NCBI GenBank assembly: GCA_903934325.1
Contig: CAIZNH010000004.1
Location: 1-50,039, forward strand
Source: an uncultured Alphaproteobacteria bacterium
GTDB taxonomy: Bacteria > Pseudomonadota > Alphaproteobacteria > Sphingomonadales > Sphingomonadaceae
Length of the DNA: 50,039 bases
Direction of reading: 5' to 3'
Below the pieces are notes generated by a model, which worked only from the letters and a program-made list of their open reading frames with translations, did not search any database and was not told where the DNA came from. Positions 15,275 to 25,234 of the stretch are shown in pieces; within the stretch, counting starts at the first letter, position 1, and each line of letters begins with the position of its first letter. Position numbers and translations under genes: made by a program.

Positions 15275-16249
15275 TTAAGCGCGGGCCATGGCCTGCATGC
15301 GGGCGATGATCTCCTCGGCCTGGAGCATGATGCGGTCGATCAGCTCCTTGCAGGTCGGGATGTCGTGGATCAGGCCTGCCACCATGCCGCAGCTCCACGC
15401 GCCCGCGTCCATCGTGCCCTCGGTCATGATCTTGGGGTAGACGCCCGCGACTTCGGGCAGGATGTCCTGAATGGTGATGGCATCGCCCAGATCCTTCTCC
15501 TTCTGGATCAGGCGCTCGACCGCGGCATTGTTGAGCACGCGCTCGGTGTTGCGCAGCGGGCGCATGACAAGGCGCGTGTCGAGTTCGCTGGCGGCGAGGA
15601 TCGCCTGCTTCACGTTCTCGTGGACGGGCGCTTCCTTGGTCGCGATGAAGCGGGTGCCCATGTTCATCCCCTGCGCGCCCATGGCGAGGCTGGCGACGAG
15701 GCTGCGGCCGTCGGCCATGCCACCGCTGGAGACGAAGGGGATGTCGAGCTCGTCCGCAGCGCGCGGCAGCAGGATGAAGTTGGGCACGTCGTCCTCGCCC
15801 GGGTGGCCGCCGCATTCGAACCCGTCGACGCTCACCGCGTCGCAGCCGATGTCCTGCGCCTTCAGCGAGTGGCGCACCGAGGTGCACTTGTGGATCACCT
15901 TGATCCCCGCATCCTTCAGCGGCGGCAGCAGGTCGACCGGATTGCGCCCGGCGGTCTCGACCACCTTCACGCCGCCGTCGATCACCGCCTTCACAAGGCC
16001 CGGATAATCGGGCGGGGTCAGCGTCGGCAGGATGGTGAGGTTCACGCCGAAGGGCTTGTCGGTCATGTCCTTGCAGCGCGCGATTTCATTGGCGAGCTTT
16101 TCGGGCGTGCCCTGCGTCAGGCCGGTGATGATGCCGAGCCCGCCCGCATTGGAGACGGCGGCGGCCATCTCGGCGAACCCGACATAATGCATGCCGCCCT
16201 GGATGATGGGGTGCTCGATGCCGAACATTTCGGTGATCGCGGTCTTCAT
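15275..16249 (-). CDS. Nitronate monooxygenase / 2-nitropropane dioxygenase family
   Basis: A 324-residue FMN enzyme of the nitronate monooxygenase family (TIM barrel), which oxidises alkyl nitronates or related compounds. Visible features are the N-terminal HPIIQGGMHYVG FMN-binding segment, the central VSVDGFECGGHPGEDDV loop with the conserved glycines and histidine, and the phosphate-binding SSGGMADGRSL and MGTRF segments. A C-terminal MDAGAWSCGMVAGLI region follows. The ATG at 16249 has GGGAG upstream and starts the conserved sequence. True substrates of such enzymes are often unknown, and some family members act on enoyl or acyl-CoA compounds. It has no obvious operon partner. Confidence 0.9.
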   Translation of the reverse strand: MKTAITEMFGIEHPIIQGGMHYVGFAEMAAAVSNAGGLGIITGLTQGTPEKLANEIARCKDMTDKPFGVNLTILPTLTPPDYPGLVKAVIDGGVKVVETAGRNPVDLLPPLKDAGIKVIHKCTSVRHSLKAQDIGCDAVSVDGFECGGHPGEDDVPNFILLPRAADELDIPFVSSGGMADGRSLVASLAMGAQGMNMGTRFIATKEAPVHENVKQAILAASELDTRLVMRPLRNTERVLNNAAVERLIQKEKDLGDAITIQDILPEVAGVYPKIMTEGTMDAGAWSCGMVAGLIHDIPTCKELIDRIMLQAEEIIARMQAMARA

Positions 16250-16493
16250 GGCGTATGGTCTCCCGTCCAATGCTGTGTTTGGACACGACACAAGCCTGTT
16301 TGCGAGGCCCTTTCAAGCCCGCTTTTGGGGAGGCATGGCGGCCTCCACGGATGCCGTAGCGTCAGTTCGGGAGGGGTGGCCGGGCGGACGGGAGGCGGTG
16401 GGATCGGTTCGCTCCCTGCCCGTCCGGCACGCCTTATCTGCCCCGCCACGCGGGCGGGCGCTTTGATCCGGCTCAAACGGCCTGAAAAATCAG

Positions 16494-17138
16494 TTAGCTG
16501 CGGGTGAAGGACAGCGAGAAGGTTACCGGGACCGCCGGGGTGATCGAGGGCAGTTGCGCCAGCGCGCGCAATTCGCCGAGTTCGTCGGTCAGGCCGAACA
16601 TGTCGGTCGAGATGATGACCGGCGCGGTCGGCACCACGGTGACGCGGTCGGCACCGACGCGGGTGACCAGCACCTCGGTATCGATATCGGCCGATGCGCC
16701 CTTGATCGTCACGCTCGCCTTGAGCGGGCGGGTGAGCGACTGGCCCACGGCAAGGCCCGCAAAGCCGGCCGGATCGAGCTTGGCGGTGATGGTGGCCTTG
16801 GGGTTCTCGGCCACGGCGAAGAAGAGCTCGCGCATCCGCTCGTTGCGGATATCGACCCCGGTGTTGACCGAGGCGAGATCGATATCGAGGCTCGCCGTGC
16901 CATCGGCGGCGACGGTGCCGGAGAGCTTCTCGAAGCGGTTGGCCTCGGCAATCTCGCCCGCCTTGATGCTGACATAGGACAGGCGCGATCCGGCCGGATC
17001 GAGCGTCCATGCGCCTTCCGTTACCGGAGCAGCCTCGGCCACATCATCCTTGGGCGCCTCGGCCTCCTTCCCGGCACAGGCCGCAAGGCCAAGCGCAAGA
17101 GCGGCAGCGAGGGGAGCAAGGAGGCGCAGGTTCGTCAC
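16494..17138 (-). CDS. YceI-like lipoprotein
   Basis: A protein of about 214 residues with a lipoprotein signal peptide ending in the lipobox LAAC, followed by a linker rich in E, A and K and a YceI-like lipocalin domain. The domain shows GAWTLDPAGSRLSYVSIKAG, then SLDIDLASVNTGVDIRNERM, then a strand-rich C terminus. YceI proteins bind isoprenoid or fatty ligands in the periplasm; the ligand here is unknown. No ATG start is available. A GTG at 17138 lies 8 bases after an AAAGG ribosome-binding site; a TTG at 17144 is possible but too close to it. The 244-base gap to the left contains only short GC hairpins. Confidence 0.85.
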   Translation of the reverse strand: MTNLRLLAPLAAALALGLAACAGKEAEAPKDDVAEAAPVTEGAWTLDPAGSRLSYVSIKAGEIAEANRFEKLSGTVAADGTASLDIDLASVNTGVDIRNERMRELFFAVAENPKATITAKLDPAGFAGLAVGQSLTRPLKASVTIKGASADIDTEVLVTRVGADRVTVVPTAPVIISTDMFGLTDELGELRALAQLPSITPAVPVTFSLSFTRS

Positions 17139-17214
17139 AGGCAATACCTTTGGGCGGAAATGTCAGGGCGCAGAGATATGCGATTTGCTGCCGCGCGCAA
17201 TGGGGCGTTGCAGC

Positions 17215-18816
17215 TTACTCCCACTCAATCGTGCCCGGCGGCTTCGACGTATAGTCGTAGACCACGCGGTTGATGCCCTTCACCTCGTTGACGATGCGGG
17301 TGGCGACGCGGGTGAGGAAACCGGCGTCATAGGGGAAGACGTCGGCGGTCATCCCGTCGGTCGAGGTCACGGCGCGCAGGGCGCAGACCGAATCGTAAGT
17401 GCGCCCGTCGCCCATCACGCCAACCGTCTTGACCGGCAGCAGCACCGCGAAGGCCTGCCAGATCGCATCATAGAGGCCCGCATTGCGGATCTCCTCAAGG
17501 TAGACCGCATCGGCCTTGCGCAGGATGTCGCAGCGTTCCTTGGTCACCTCGCCGGGGATGCGGATCGCAAGACCCGGGCCGGGGAAGGGGTGGCGACCGA
17601 CGAAGGCGTCGGGCAGACCCAGCTCGCGGCCGAGATCGCGCACCTCGTCCTTGAACAGCTCGCGCAGCGGCTCGACCAGCGACATGTTCATGCGCTCGGG
17701 CAGGCCGCCGACATTGTGGTGGCTCTTGATCGTGACGCTCGGCCCGCCGGTGAAGGAGACCGACTCGATCACATCGGGATAGAGCGTGCCTTGGGCAAGG
17801 AACTCCGCCCCGCCGATCTTCTTGGCCTCGGCCTCGAACACGTCGATGAAGGTCTTGCCGATGAACTTGCGCTTGGCTTCGGGATCGGTGAGCCCCGCAA
17901 GGCCGCCGAGGAACAGCTCTTCGGCCTCCACGTGAACCAGCGGGATGTTGTAATGGTCGCGGAACAGGGTGACGACCTGCTCGGCCTCGTTCATGCGCAT
18001 GAGGCCGTGGTCGACGAAGACGCAGGTCAGCTGGTCGCCGATCGCCTCGTGGATCAGCACCGCGGCAACCGCCGAATCGACCCCGCCCGAGAGGCCGCAA
18101 ATGACCCGCTTGTCGCCCACCTGTTCGCGGATTTCCGCGATCTTGGTCTTGCGGAATTCGGCCATGGTCCAGTCGCCCGCAAGGCCGCAGACATGGCGCA
18201 CGAAATTGGCAATCAGCTTGCCGCCATCGGGGGTGTGGACCACCTCGGGATGGAACTGGGTGCCGTAGAAGCGCCGCGCCTCGTCCGCGATCACCGCGAA
18301 GGGCGCGCCGTCGGAGGTGGCGACGATTTCGAAACCGGGGGCAAACTGGGTGACCTTGTCGCCGTGGCTCATCCACACCTGATGGCGCTCGCCCACGGCC
18401 CACAGGCCGTTGAACAGCGCGCATTCGGCGGTGACGGTGAGGAAGGCACGGCCGAACTCGCCGCCTTCACCGGTTTCATGCCCGGGCTTCACCTCGCCGC
18501 CCAGCTGGTGGCTCATCACCTGCTGGCCATAGCAGATGCCAAGGATCGGAACGCCCGCCTCGAACAGGGCTTGGGGCGCGCGCGGAGAGCCGTCGTCGGG
18601 CACGCTCGCAGGGGAGCCTGACAGGATGATGCCCTTGGGCTTCATCCGCCGGAACGCCGCCTCGGCCTGGGTGAAGGGCGCGATTTCCGAGTAGACCCCC
18701 GCCTCGCGCACGCGGCGCGCGATCAGCTGGGTCACTTGGGAGCCGAAGTCGACGATCAGGATCGACTCAGGGGCGGCAGAATCGGCCGCAGCGGGGCTGG
18801 AGTGGTGCGCGCTCAT
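17215..18816 (-). CDS. guaA: GMP synthase (glutamine-hydrolysing)
   Basis: A 533-residue enzyme converting XMP to GMP with glutamine and ATP, the last step of guanine nucleotide synthesis. The N-terminal class I glutamine amidotransferase has its catalytic triad in GICYGQQ (C95) and FHPEV (H189, E191). The ATP pyrophosphatase domain has the P-loop SGGVDS at about 243-248. The C-terminal dimerisation domain ends in the invariant-type TIEWE. The first 16 residues are a short serine/alanine-rich extension before ILIVDFGSQ. The gene stands alone on the minus strand, divergent from the UrcA-family gene. Confidence 0.97.
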   Translation of the reverse strand: MSAHHSSPAAADSAAPESILIVDFGSQVTQLIARRVREAGVYSEIAPFTQAEAAFRRMKPKGIILSGSPASVPDDGSPRAPQALFEAGVPILGICYGQQVMSHQLGGEVKPGHETGEGGEFGRAFLTVTAECALFNGLWAVGERHQVWMSHGDKVTQFAPGFEIVATSDGAPFAVIADEARRFYGTQFHPEVVHTPDGGKLIANFVRHVCGLAGDWTMAEFRKTKIAEIREQVGDKRVICGLSGGVDSAVAAVLIHEAIGDQLTCVFVDHGLMRMNEAEQVVTLFRDHYNIPLVHVEAEELFLGGLAGLTDPEAKRKFIGKTFIDVFEAEAKKIGGAEFLAQGTLYPDVIESVSFTGGPSVTIKSHHNVGGLPERMNMSLVEPLRELFKDEVRDLGRELGLPDAFVGRHPFPGPGLAIRIPGEVTKERCDILRKADAVYLEEIRNAGLYDAIWQAFAVLLPVKTVGVMGDGRTYDSVCALRAVTSTDGMTADVFPYDAGFLTRVATRIVNEVKGINRVVYDYTSKPPGTIEWE

Positions 18817-19082
18817 GGCGGCGAATTACGGAGCGCGCCGAGCGAAGTCCAGCATCGCAACACAGCGATCCGTATTTTTGCGGTGCAGCATTTTTTTCCT
18901 GCATGATTTCGGGTGGTTCCCGGAAAAATATCGGTTTCAGGTTGCAATCTTTGGAACCATTCTCGCGCATTTCGCATTTGCACAGTTCTCTTGTGCACTG
19001 CACCAGAGTTTCAAACAGCAACTGAATGCCGGCCAACGGCATCGATCCCTTCTGACACCCTCTCAAATCCGGAGTTCTTCTC

Positions 19083-19391
19083 ATGCGTTTCATCCTCCCC
19101 CTGATCGCTCTCGCCGCCGTCGCCGCCCCGGCTGCTGCGGAAACCGTGACCGTGCGCATCGCCTATGGTGATGTCGACGTGACCAGCGCCGAAGGCCGCG
19201 CCGCGCTCGAAACGCGCATCAACGCGCAGCTGCGCAAGGCCTGCACCACCGAGGCGGCTGGCCGCTTTGCCTTCGGCCGCACCGTTGTCGACAGCAAGTG
19301 CGTCGCCGAAGCCCGCACCGTGGCGCTGGCCGAAGTCGAGCGCGTCGCCGCCGCGGAAGCCCGCAACGGCCGTGCGGTCGCTGCCAACTAA
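19083..19391 (+). CDS. UrcA family protein
   Basis: A 102-residue exported protein with signal peptide MRFILPLIALAAVAAPAAA and the UrcA-family core: VRIAYGDVDVTSAEGRAALE, a RI-x-x-x-L-x-x-AC segment and a second cysteine in VDSKCVAEA. The two cysteines probably form a disulfide. UrcA-type proteins are common in Sphingomonadales and Caulobacterales and have no known function. It is followed by a strong intrinsic terminator at 19416-19449. The 266-base upstream region contains a TGCAC/GTGCA dyad (18979-18997) and a 13-base motif repeated upstream of the next transcript. Confidence 0.88.
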   Translation: MRFILPLIALAAVAAPAAAETVTVRIAYGDVDVTSAEGRAALETRINAQLRKACTTEAAGRFAFGRTVVDSKCVAEARTVALAEVERVAAAEARNGRAVAAN

Positions 19392-19415
19392 GCGACAAGC
19401 CTCTGAAAACACGAG

Positions 19416-19449
19416 CGGCCGTCGGAGCGATCCGGCGGCCGTTTGCGTT
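19416..19449 (+). terminator. Intrinsic terminator after the UrcA-family gene
   Basis: CGGCCGTCGGA (19416-19426) pairs with TCCGGCGGCCG (19431-19441) around a GCGA tetraloop with one G-T pair, followed by TTTGCGTTT. It ends the UrcA unit 25 bases after its stop codon. Confidence 0.8.
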
Positions 19450-19487
19450 TGACCCGGCGCATTATGTTGCGTTTCATGCAACTAAAA

Positions 19488-19514
19488 TTGGTCTTTTCGC
19501 ATTTGCAATATAAT
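19488..19514 (+). promoter_or_regulatory. Candidate promoter of the C-rich-loop RNA
   Basis: A perfect -10 hexamer TATAAT lies at 19509-19514. The best -35 candidate is TTGGTC at 19488-19493, giving a short 15-base spacer. The motif TTTCGCATTTGCA (19495-19507), which also occurs upstream of the UrcA gene (18970-18982), overlaps it. Transcription would start near 19521. Confidence 0.45.
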
Positions 19515-19520
19515 CGCCCT

Positions 19521-19865
19521 GTCACCAGATAGCGCTCACGCGATGGGCGCCGGGCTCCTCTCTCTCCACCCGGCATTTCCTCTGGACCATCGCATGGTGG
19601 AAGAAGGCCGAAGACGGCTGCTCCGCCAGCCTGCCAGATCCGGCGTTGACGGCCTCTCCCCCCTCGGCCGTTAGGATCCGCCGGATGCCCTGCCATCCCC
19701 CCGGCCGGGCAAGCAGCACGCGAGACGCGGTCGCCAGTCCTCCCCCCCCTAACATTGGTGACCGCGTCTCCAGCGGCTGCACGCGCCCCTGTGTCGCACA
19801 CCCCGCCACGCGCATTTCTGCCCCACTACGCAACAACCTCTAGTTGCGGGGGTGAAACATTTTTA
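19521..19865 (+). ncRNA. Candidate regulatory RNA with three C-rich (anti-Shine-Dalgarno) loops
   Basis: Three strong hairpins expose C-rich loops on the plus strand. Hairpin 1 is GCCGGG/CCCGGC (19549-19574) with loop CTCCTCTCTCTCCA, enclosed by GCGATGG/CCATCGC (19540-19593). Hairpin 2 is ACGGCC/GGCCGT (19649-19671) with loop TCTCCCCCCTC, enclosed by the perfect 8-bp stem ATCCGGCG/CGCCGGAT (19638-19686). Hairpin 3 is an 11-bp perfect stem GAGACGCGGTC/GACCGCGTCTC extended to 15 pairs (19722-19770), with CCTCCCCCCCC in its loop. A weaker CGCAAC/GTTGCG stem at 19829-19848 is followed by TTTTT at 19860. A perfect TATAAT lies just upstream. Such loops recall the alphaproteobacterial CUCCUCCC-loop RNAs and C-rich-loop sRNAs that pair with ribosome-binding sites. 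No convincing protein is encoded here on either strand. Ends are approximate. Confidence 0.5.
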
Positions 19866-19878
19866 TTCGCGATAGGGT

Positions 19879-19908
19879 TTGAATATTACGCGCTCATTCC
19901 CATATAAT
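19879..19908 (+). promoter_or_regulatory. Consensus-like sigma-70 promoter
   Basis: TTGAAT (19879-19884) and TATAAT (19903-19908) are separated by 18 bases, one of the best vegetative promoter matches in the window. It drives the short unit containing hairpin 19919-19966 and the 27-codon gene at 20000. Confidence 0.65.
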
Positions 19909-19918
19909 GCACGGGCCC

Positions 19919-19966
19919 GGGCGGCGAGACCTCTCCCCCCCTCTCCCTTGCTGACCCGGGCCGCCC
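19919..19966 (+). promoter_or_regulatory. Leader hairpin with C-rich loop before the 27-codon gene
   Basis: GGGCGGC (19919-19925) pairs with GCCGCCC (19960-19966). The large loop contains CCTCTCCCCCCCTCTCCC, sharing CCTCTCCCCCC with hairpin 2 of the upstream candidate RNA. An A-rich unstructured stretch then leads to the ribosome-binding site AAGGGA. The hairpin could pair with the Shine-Dalgarno sequences of other messages or control translation of the small gene itself. Confidence 0.5.
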
Positions 19967-19999
19967 AAACAAAAAACCAGAACAAGGGAAACCAAAACC

Positions 20000-20083
20000 A
20001 TGACCATGATCAGCGAAAAGGCTTTCGCCCTGCTGCTCGCCGTTGCTATCAGCGGCACCGCGTTCAACACGTTTATCGTGTAA
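20000..20083 (+). CDS. 27-residue hydrophobic peptide
   Basis: A very short gene reading MTMISEKAFALLLAVAISGT and then AFNTFIV. After a short polar start it is a single hydrophobic helix, so an inner-membrane peptide or a cleaved-signal-like peptide is likely. An AAGGGA ribosome-binding site lies 10 bases before the ATG, a consensus promoter 92 bases upstream, and a 14-bp hairpin 25 bases after the stop, so it forms a complete transcription unit. I know no named family. It may be the translated part of a dual-function RNA, because its leader carries the same C-rich loop motif as the RNA upstream. Confidence 0.6.
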   Translation: MTMISEKAFALLLAVAISGTAFNTFIV

Positions 20084-20108
20084 CGCGCTGGCAGGCCAAA
20101 GCCTCATG

Positions 20109-20140
20109 CGGCCCGGTTCCTCACCAGAGGAGCCGGGCCG
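20109..20140 (+). terminator. 14-bp hairpin ending the small-peptide unit
   Basis: CGGCCCGGTTCCTC (20109-20122) pairs with GAGGAGCCGGGCCG (20127-20140) with one G-T pair and an ACCA loop. No clear T-run follows on the plus strand. It also lies just beyond the stop codon of the convergent acyl-CoA synthetase and may serve both. Confidence 0.6.
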
Positions 20141-20155
20141 TGCTGTATCCGGCGC

Positions 20156-21715
20156 CTAGTCGATCCCGCCGAGCCGCTCGGCTTCCTCGCGCAGTTCGGT
20201 CTTGAGCAGCTTGCCGATATGGCTGCGCGGCATCTCCGCGATCACGTGGAGTGCGGCAAGCCGCTGGGTCTTGCCCAGCCGCACATTCACCGCCGCCATG
20301 ATCGCTGCCGGATCGCCATTGCCCTTCAGCACCACGAAGCCGACCGGGGTCTCCCCCCAGGCACGCGAAGGCACACCGACCACCGCCGCCTCGGCCACAC
20401 CCGCCTCCTTCAGCAACTCGGCCTCGAGATCGCTGGGATAGATGTTGAACCCGCCCGAGATGATCATGTCCTTGGCGCGGCCGACCAGCTCGACAAAGCC
20501 TTCCGCGTCGACCCGCCCGATATCGCCCATGCGCATCCACGCCTCGCCCGTCGCCGGGTCGATCCACTGCGCCTCGGCGGTCTTGTCGGGGCGGTTCTTG
20601 TAGCCGCTCATCATGGTGAGGCTGCGACCGATCATGTTGCCGGGGGTGCCGGGCGGCACCTCGCGGTCTTCATCATCCACCACCTTCAACTCGCTCCCCG
20701 GCGCAGGACGCCCGACCGTGTGGAGCTTGTCGGGGAACTCGTGGCACGCAAGCAGGCACACGACGCCGCCCTCGGTCATCGAATAGATCTCGATCAGCCC
20801 GCCGGGCATCCGGCGCAGCACCTCGCGCTTCAACTCGGCAGAAAAGGGCGCGGAGGTGCAATATTTGAGCTTGAGGCTGGAGAGGTCAAAATCCTCAAAC
20901 CCTGCGAAGTCCATCAGCCGCTGGTATTGCACCGGCACCAGCATGGTGATGGTCGTCCGGTCAGCCTGCGCGTGGGTGAGCCACTTGGCGCAATCGAACT
21001 TGCCCATCACCCGCACGCAGCCGCCCGCCAGCAGCACCGGCAGGAAGGCGACCATGGTGGTGTTCGAATAGAGCGGGGTCGAAGCGAGCGAGCGCACCTC
21101 CAGCCCTGCCCCCAGATAGGAAAGCGCCGTCGCCGCAAACTGCCGCCAGCGCATCTGGTGCGAATGGACGATGCCCTTGGGGATGCCGGTGGTGCCGGAG
21201 GAATAGATGATGTTGAACGGATCTTTCGGCCCGGGCACGAAGTCCGGAGCCCGCGTCCCCGGAGGGGCCATCCACTGATCGATGATTTCGAGCGGCACGT
21301 GGATCAGGCCCGACATGAAATCCGGCCCGAGCTCCGCCGCCTTGGCCGCGTCGATGAACAGATGGATCGCGCCCGAATCCTTCGCCATGCCTTCGAGCTG
21401 CTCAGGGCTTGCGCTGGTGGTGAGCGGCGCGGCGACCCCGCCTGCCCGCACCGCCGCCAGAAAGACCAGCGCATATTCGACTGTGGAGGTGCCGAGGATC
21501 GCCACCGACTGCCCGCGCTGGAGCCCCGTCTCCACCAGCCGCGCCGCCAGCCGCTCGACCAGCCCGACCAGCTCGGCCCAATAGACCTCGCGGCGTTCGT
21601 CGCGCAGCGCCAGTTCGTCACCGCGCAGGCGCGACCACTCCATCAGGATGTCGGGGAAGCTGCCGAAAGGCTCGGCAAGGCGGCTCATCATCATCTCTTG
21701 GCTCATGACGGCCAT
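20156..21715 (-). CDS. Acyl-CoA synthetase (AMP-forming)
   Basis: A 519-residue adenylate-forming ligase that activates a carboxylic acid with ATP and couples it to CoA. The phosphate-binding loop IYSSGTTGIPKG lies at about residues 170-181, the adenine-binding EIYSMTEGG near 300, the hinge region MGDIGRVDAEGFVELVGRAK near 400 and the catalytic lysine in HIGKLLKTEL near the end. It is of the size of short/medium-chain or aryl-CoA ligases; the acid substrate is not predictable. The ATG at 21715 has no strong ribosome-binding site, and an ATG at 21706 is an alternative. It is divergent from the PIG-L gene. Confidence 0.9.
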   Translation of the reverse strand: MAVMSQEMMMSRLAEPFGSFPDILMEWSRLRGDELALRDERREVYWAELVGLVERLAARLVETGLQRGQSVAILGTSTVEYALVFLAAVRAGGVAAPLTTSASPEQLEGMAKDSGAIHLFIDAAKAAELGPDFMSGLIHVPLEIIDQWMAPPGTRAPDFVPGPKDPFNIIYSSGTTGIPKGIVHSHQMRWRQFAATALSYLGAGLEVRSLASTPLYSNTTMVAFLPVLLAGGCVRVMGKFDCAKWLTHAQADRTTITMLVPVQYQRLMDFAGFEDFDLSSLKLKYCTSAPFSAELKREVLRRMPGGLIEIYSMTEGGVVCLLACHEFPDKLHTVGRPAPGSELKVVDDEDREVPPGTPGNMIGRSLTMMSGYKNRPDKTAEAQWIDPATGEAWMRMGDIGRVDAEGFVELVGRAKDMIISGGFNIYPSDLEAELLKEAGVAEAAVVGVPSRAWGETPVGFVVLKGNGDPAAIMAAVNVRLGKTQRLAALHVIAEMPRSHIGKLLKTELREEAERLGGID

Positions 21716-21800
21716 GCATAATCGGCGGGGTCACAGGCGCAAAGGATTTGCGCAGACGCTCGCGAAAGTGGCAGGATGCCCATGAGGAGAAGGACACGAG

Positions 21801-22568
21801 ATGATCAGCAAGGCAGGCATGATCGCGCTGGCCGCATTGGCGCTTACGGGAGCGCAGGCCGGCGCGCAGGAGCAGGCGGCGGAGCCCTTGCAGGTCACGG
21901 TGGTGCTCGCCCATCCCGATGACGAGCTGTTCATGGCCCCCGCGCTGGCGGCGCTGGCGCGGCAGGGAGCGCGGGTCCAGATCGCCTATGCCACGCAGGG
22001 CGACGCCGGGCCGGGCGTATCGGACCTCAAGCCGGGCAAGGCGCTGGGCGAGGTGCGGCTGAAGGAAGCCTTCTGCGCCGCCGAAGCGCTCGGCGCGGCC
22101 TCGGTGGCGAGCCTCAATCGCGGCGACGGGACGCTTGGGCTCAATGCCCACCACGAGGGAAGCACGGCGGGCAAGCTGCTGGTCGATCTCGATTCATGGC
22201 TGGCCGAAACCGACATGATCCTCACCTGGGGGCCGGACGGCGGTTATGGCCATGCCGATCACCGCATGGTGAGCGCGATTGTCACCCAGATCGCGCAGGC
22301 CCGCCCTCCGGGCCAGCGCCCGAAGCTGCTCTATGTCGGCATCCCCGCAGGCAGCCTGCCGCCGGTGCCCGAGATGGCTGATTGGGCCACCACCGATCCC
22401 GCGCTGCTGACCGAAACGATCGCCTACACCCCCGCCGATCTCGCCGCCGCCAAGGCCGCCGCGATGTGCCATGTCACCCAGTTTCCCGAAGCCTCCCGCC
22501 AAGGCATGATGGGGCTGTTCGATGCCACCATGTGGCGCGGGCGTGTGCATTTCCGCCCCGCGTTCTGA
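21801..22568 (+). CDS. Exported PIG-L/LmbE family deacetylase
   Basis: A 255-residue protein with a signal peptide (residues 1-22) and a PIG-L domain (PF02585), a zinc-dependent N-acetylglucosaminyl-type deacetylase fold. The zinc motif AHPDDE is at residues 37-42 and the second histidine motif GYGHADHR lies near residue 150. It also shows the ATQGDAGPG segment and a CHVTQFP C-terminal part typical of the family. Export to the periplasm suggests action on envelope glycans or a secreted compound, but the substrate is unknown. The ATG at 21801 follows a GAGGAGAAGGA ribosome-binding region. Confidence 0.9.
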   Translation: MISKAGMIALAALALTGAQAGAQEQAAEPLQVTVVLAHPDDELFMAPALAALARQGARVQIAYATQGDAGPGVSDLKPGKALGEVRLKEAFCAAEALGAASVASLNRGDGTLGLNAHHEGSTAGKLLVDLDSWLAETDMILTWGPDGGYGHADHRMVSAIVTQIAQARPPGQRPKLLYVGIPAGSLPPVPEMADWATTDPALLTETIAYTPADLAAAKAAAMCHVTQFPEASRQGMMGLFDATMWRGRVHFRPAF

Positions 22569-22658
22569 AGCCTTCGACGAAGCGCCCTCGTCACCCGTGG
22601 AAAAGCGCCCCCAAGGGGCCTCCCGCAGTTGGGTTTCCCGTCTTCAGCGCCTATATGA

Positions 22659-25223
<2,565 letters not shown>

Positions 25224-25234
25224 GCCAGCAAGCA

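Noticed and set aside
12865..15300. A complex I accessory cluster
   Set aside because: The zf-CHCC protein and the distant MidA-like methyltransferase both have complex I relatives, but they lie 22 kb apart and no nuo gene is present.
19522..19836. A 104-codon frame on the minus strand opposite the candidate RNA
   Set aside because: It uses many codons rare in this genome (TTA, AGA, AGG, CTA, GGA), has no ribosome-binding site or recognisable domain, and its sequence is better explained by the hairpins on the plus strand.
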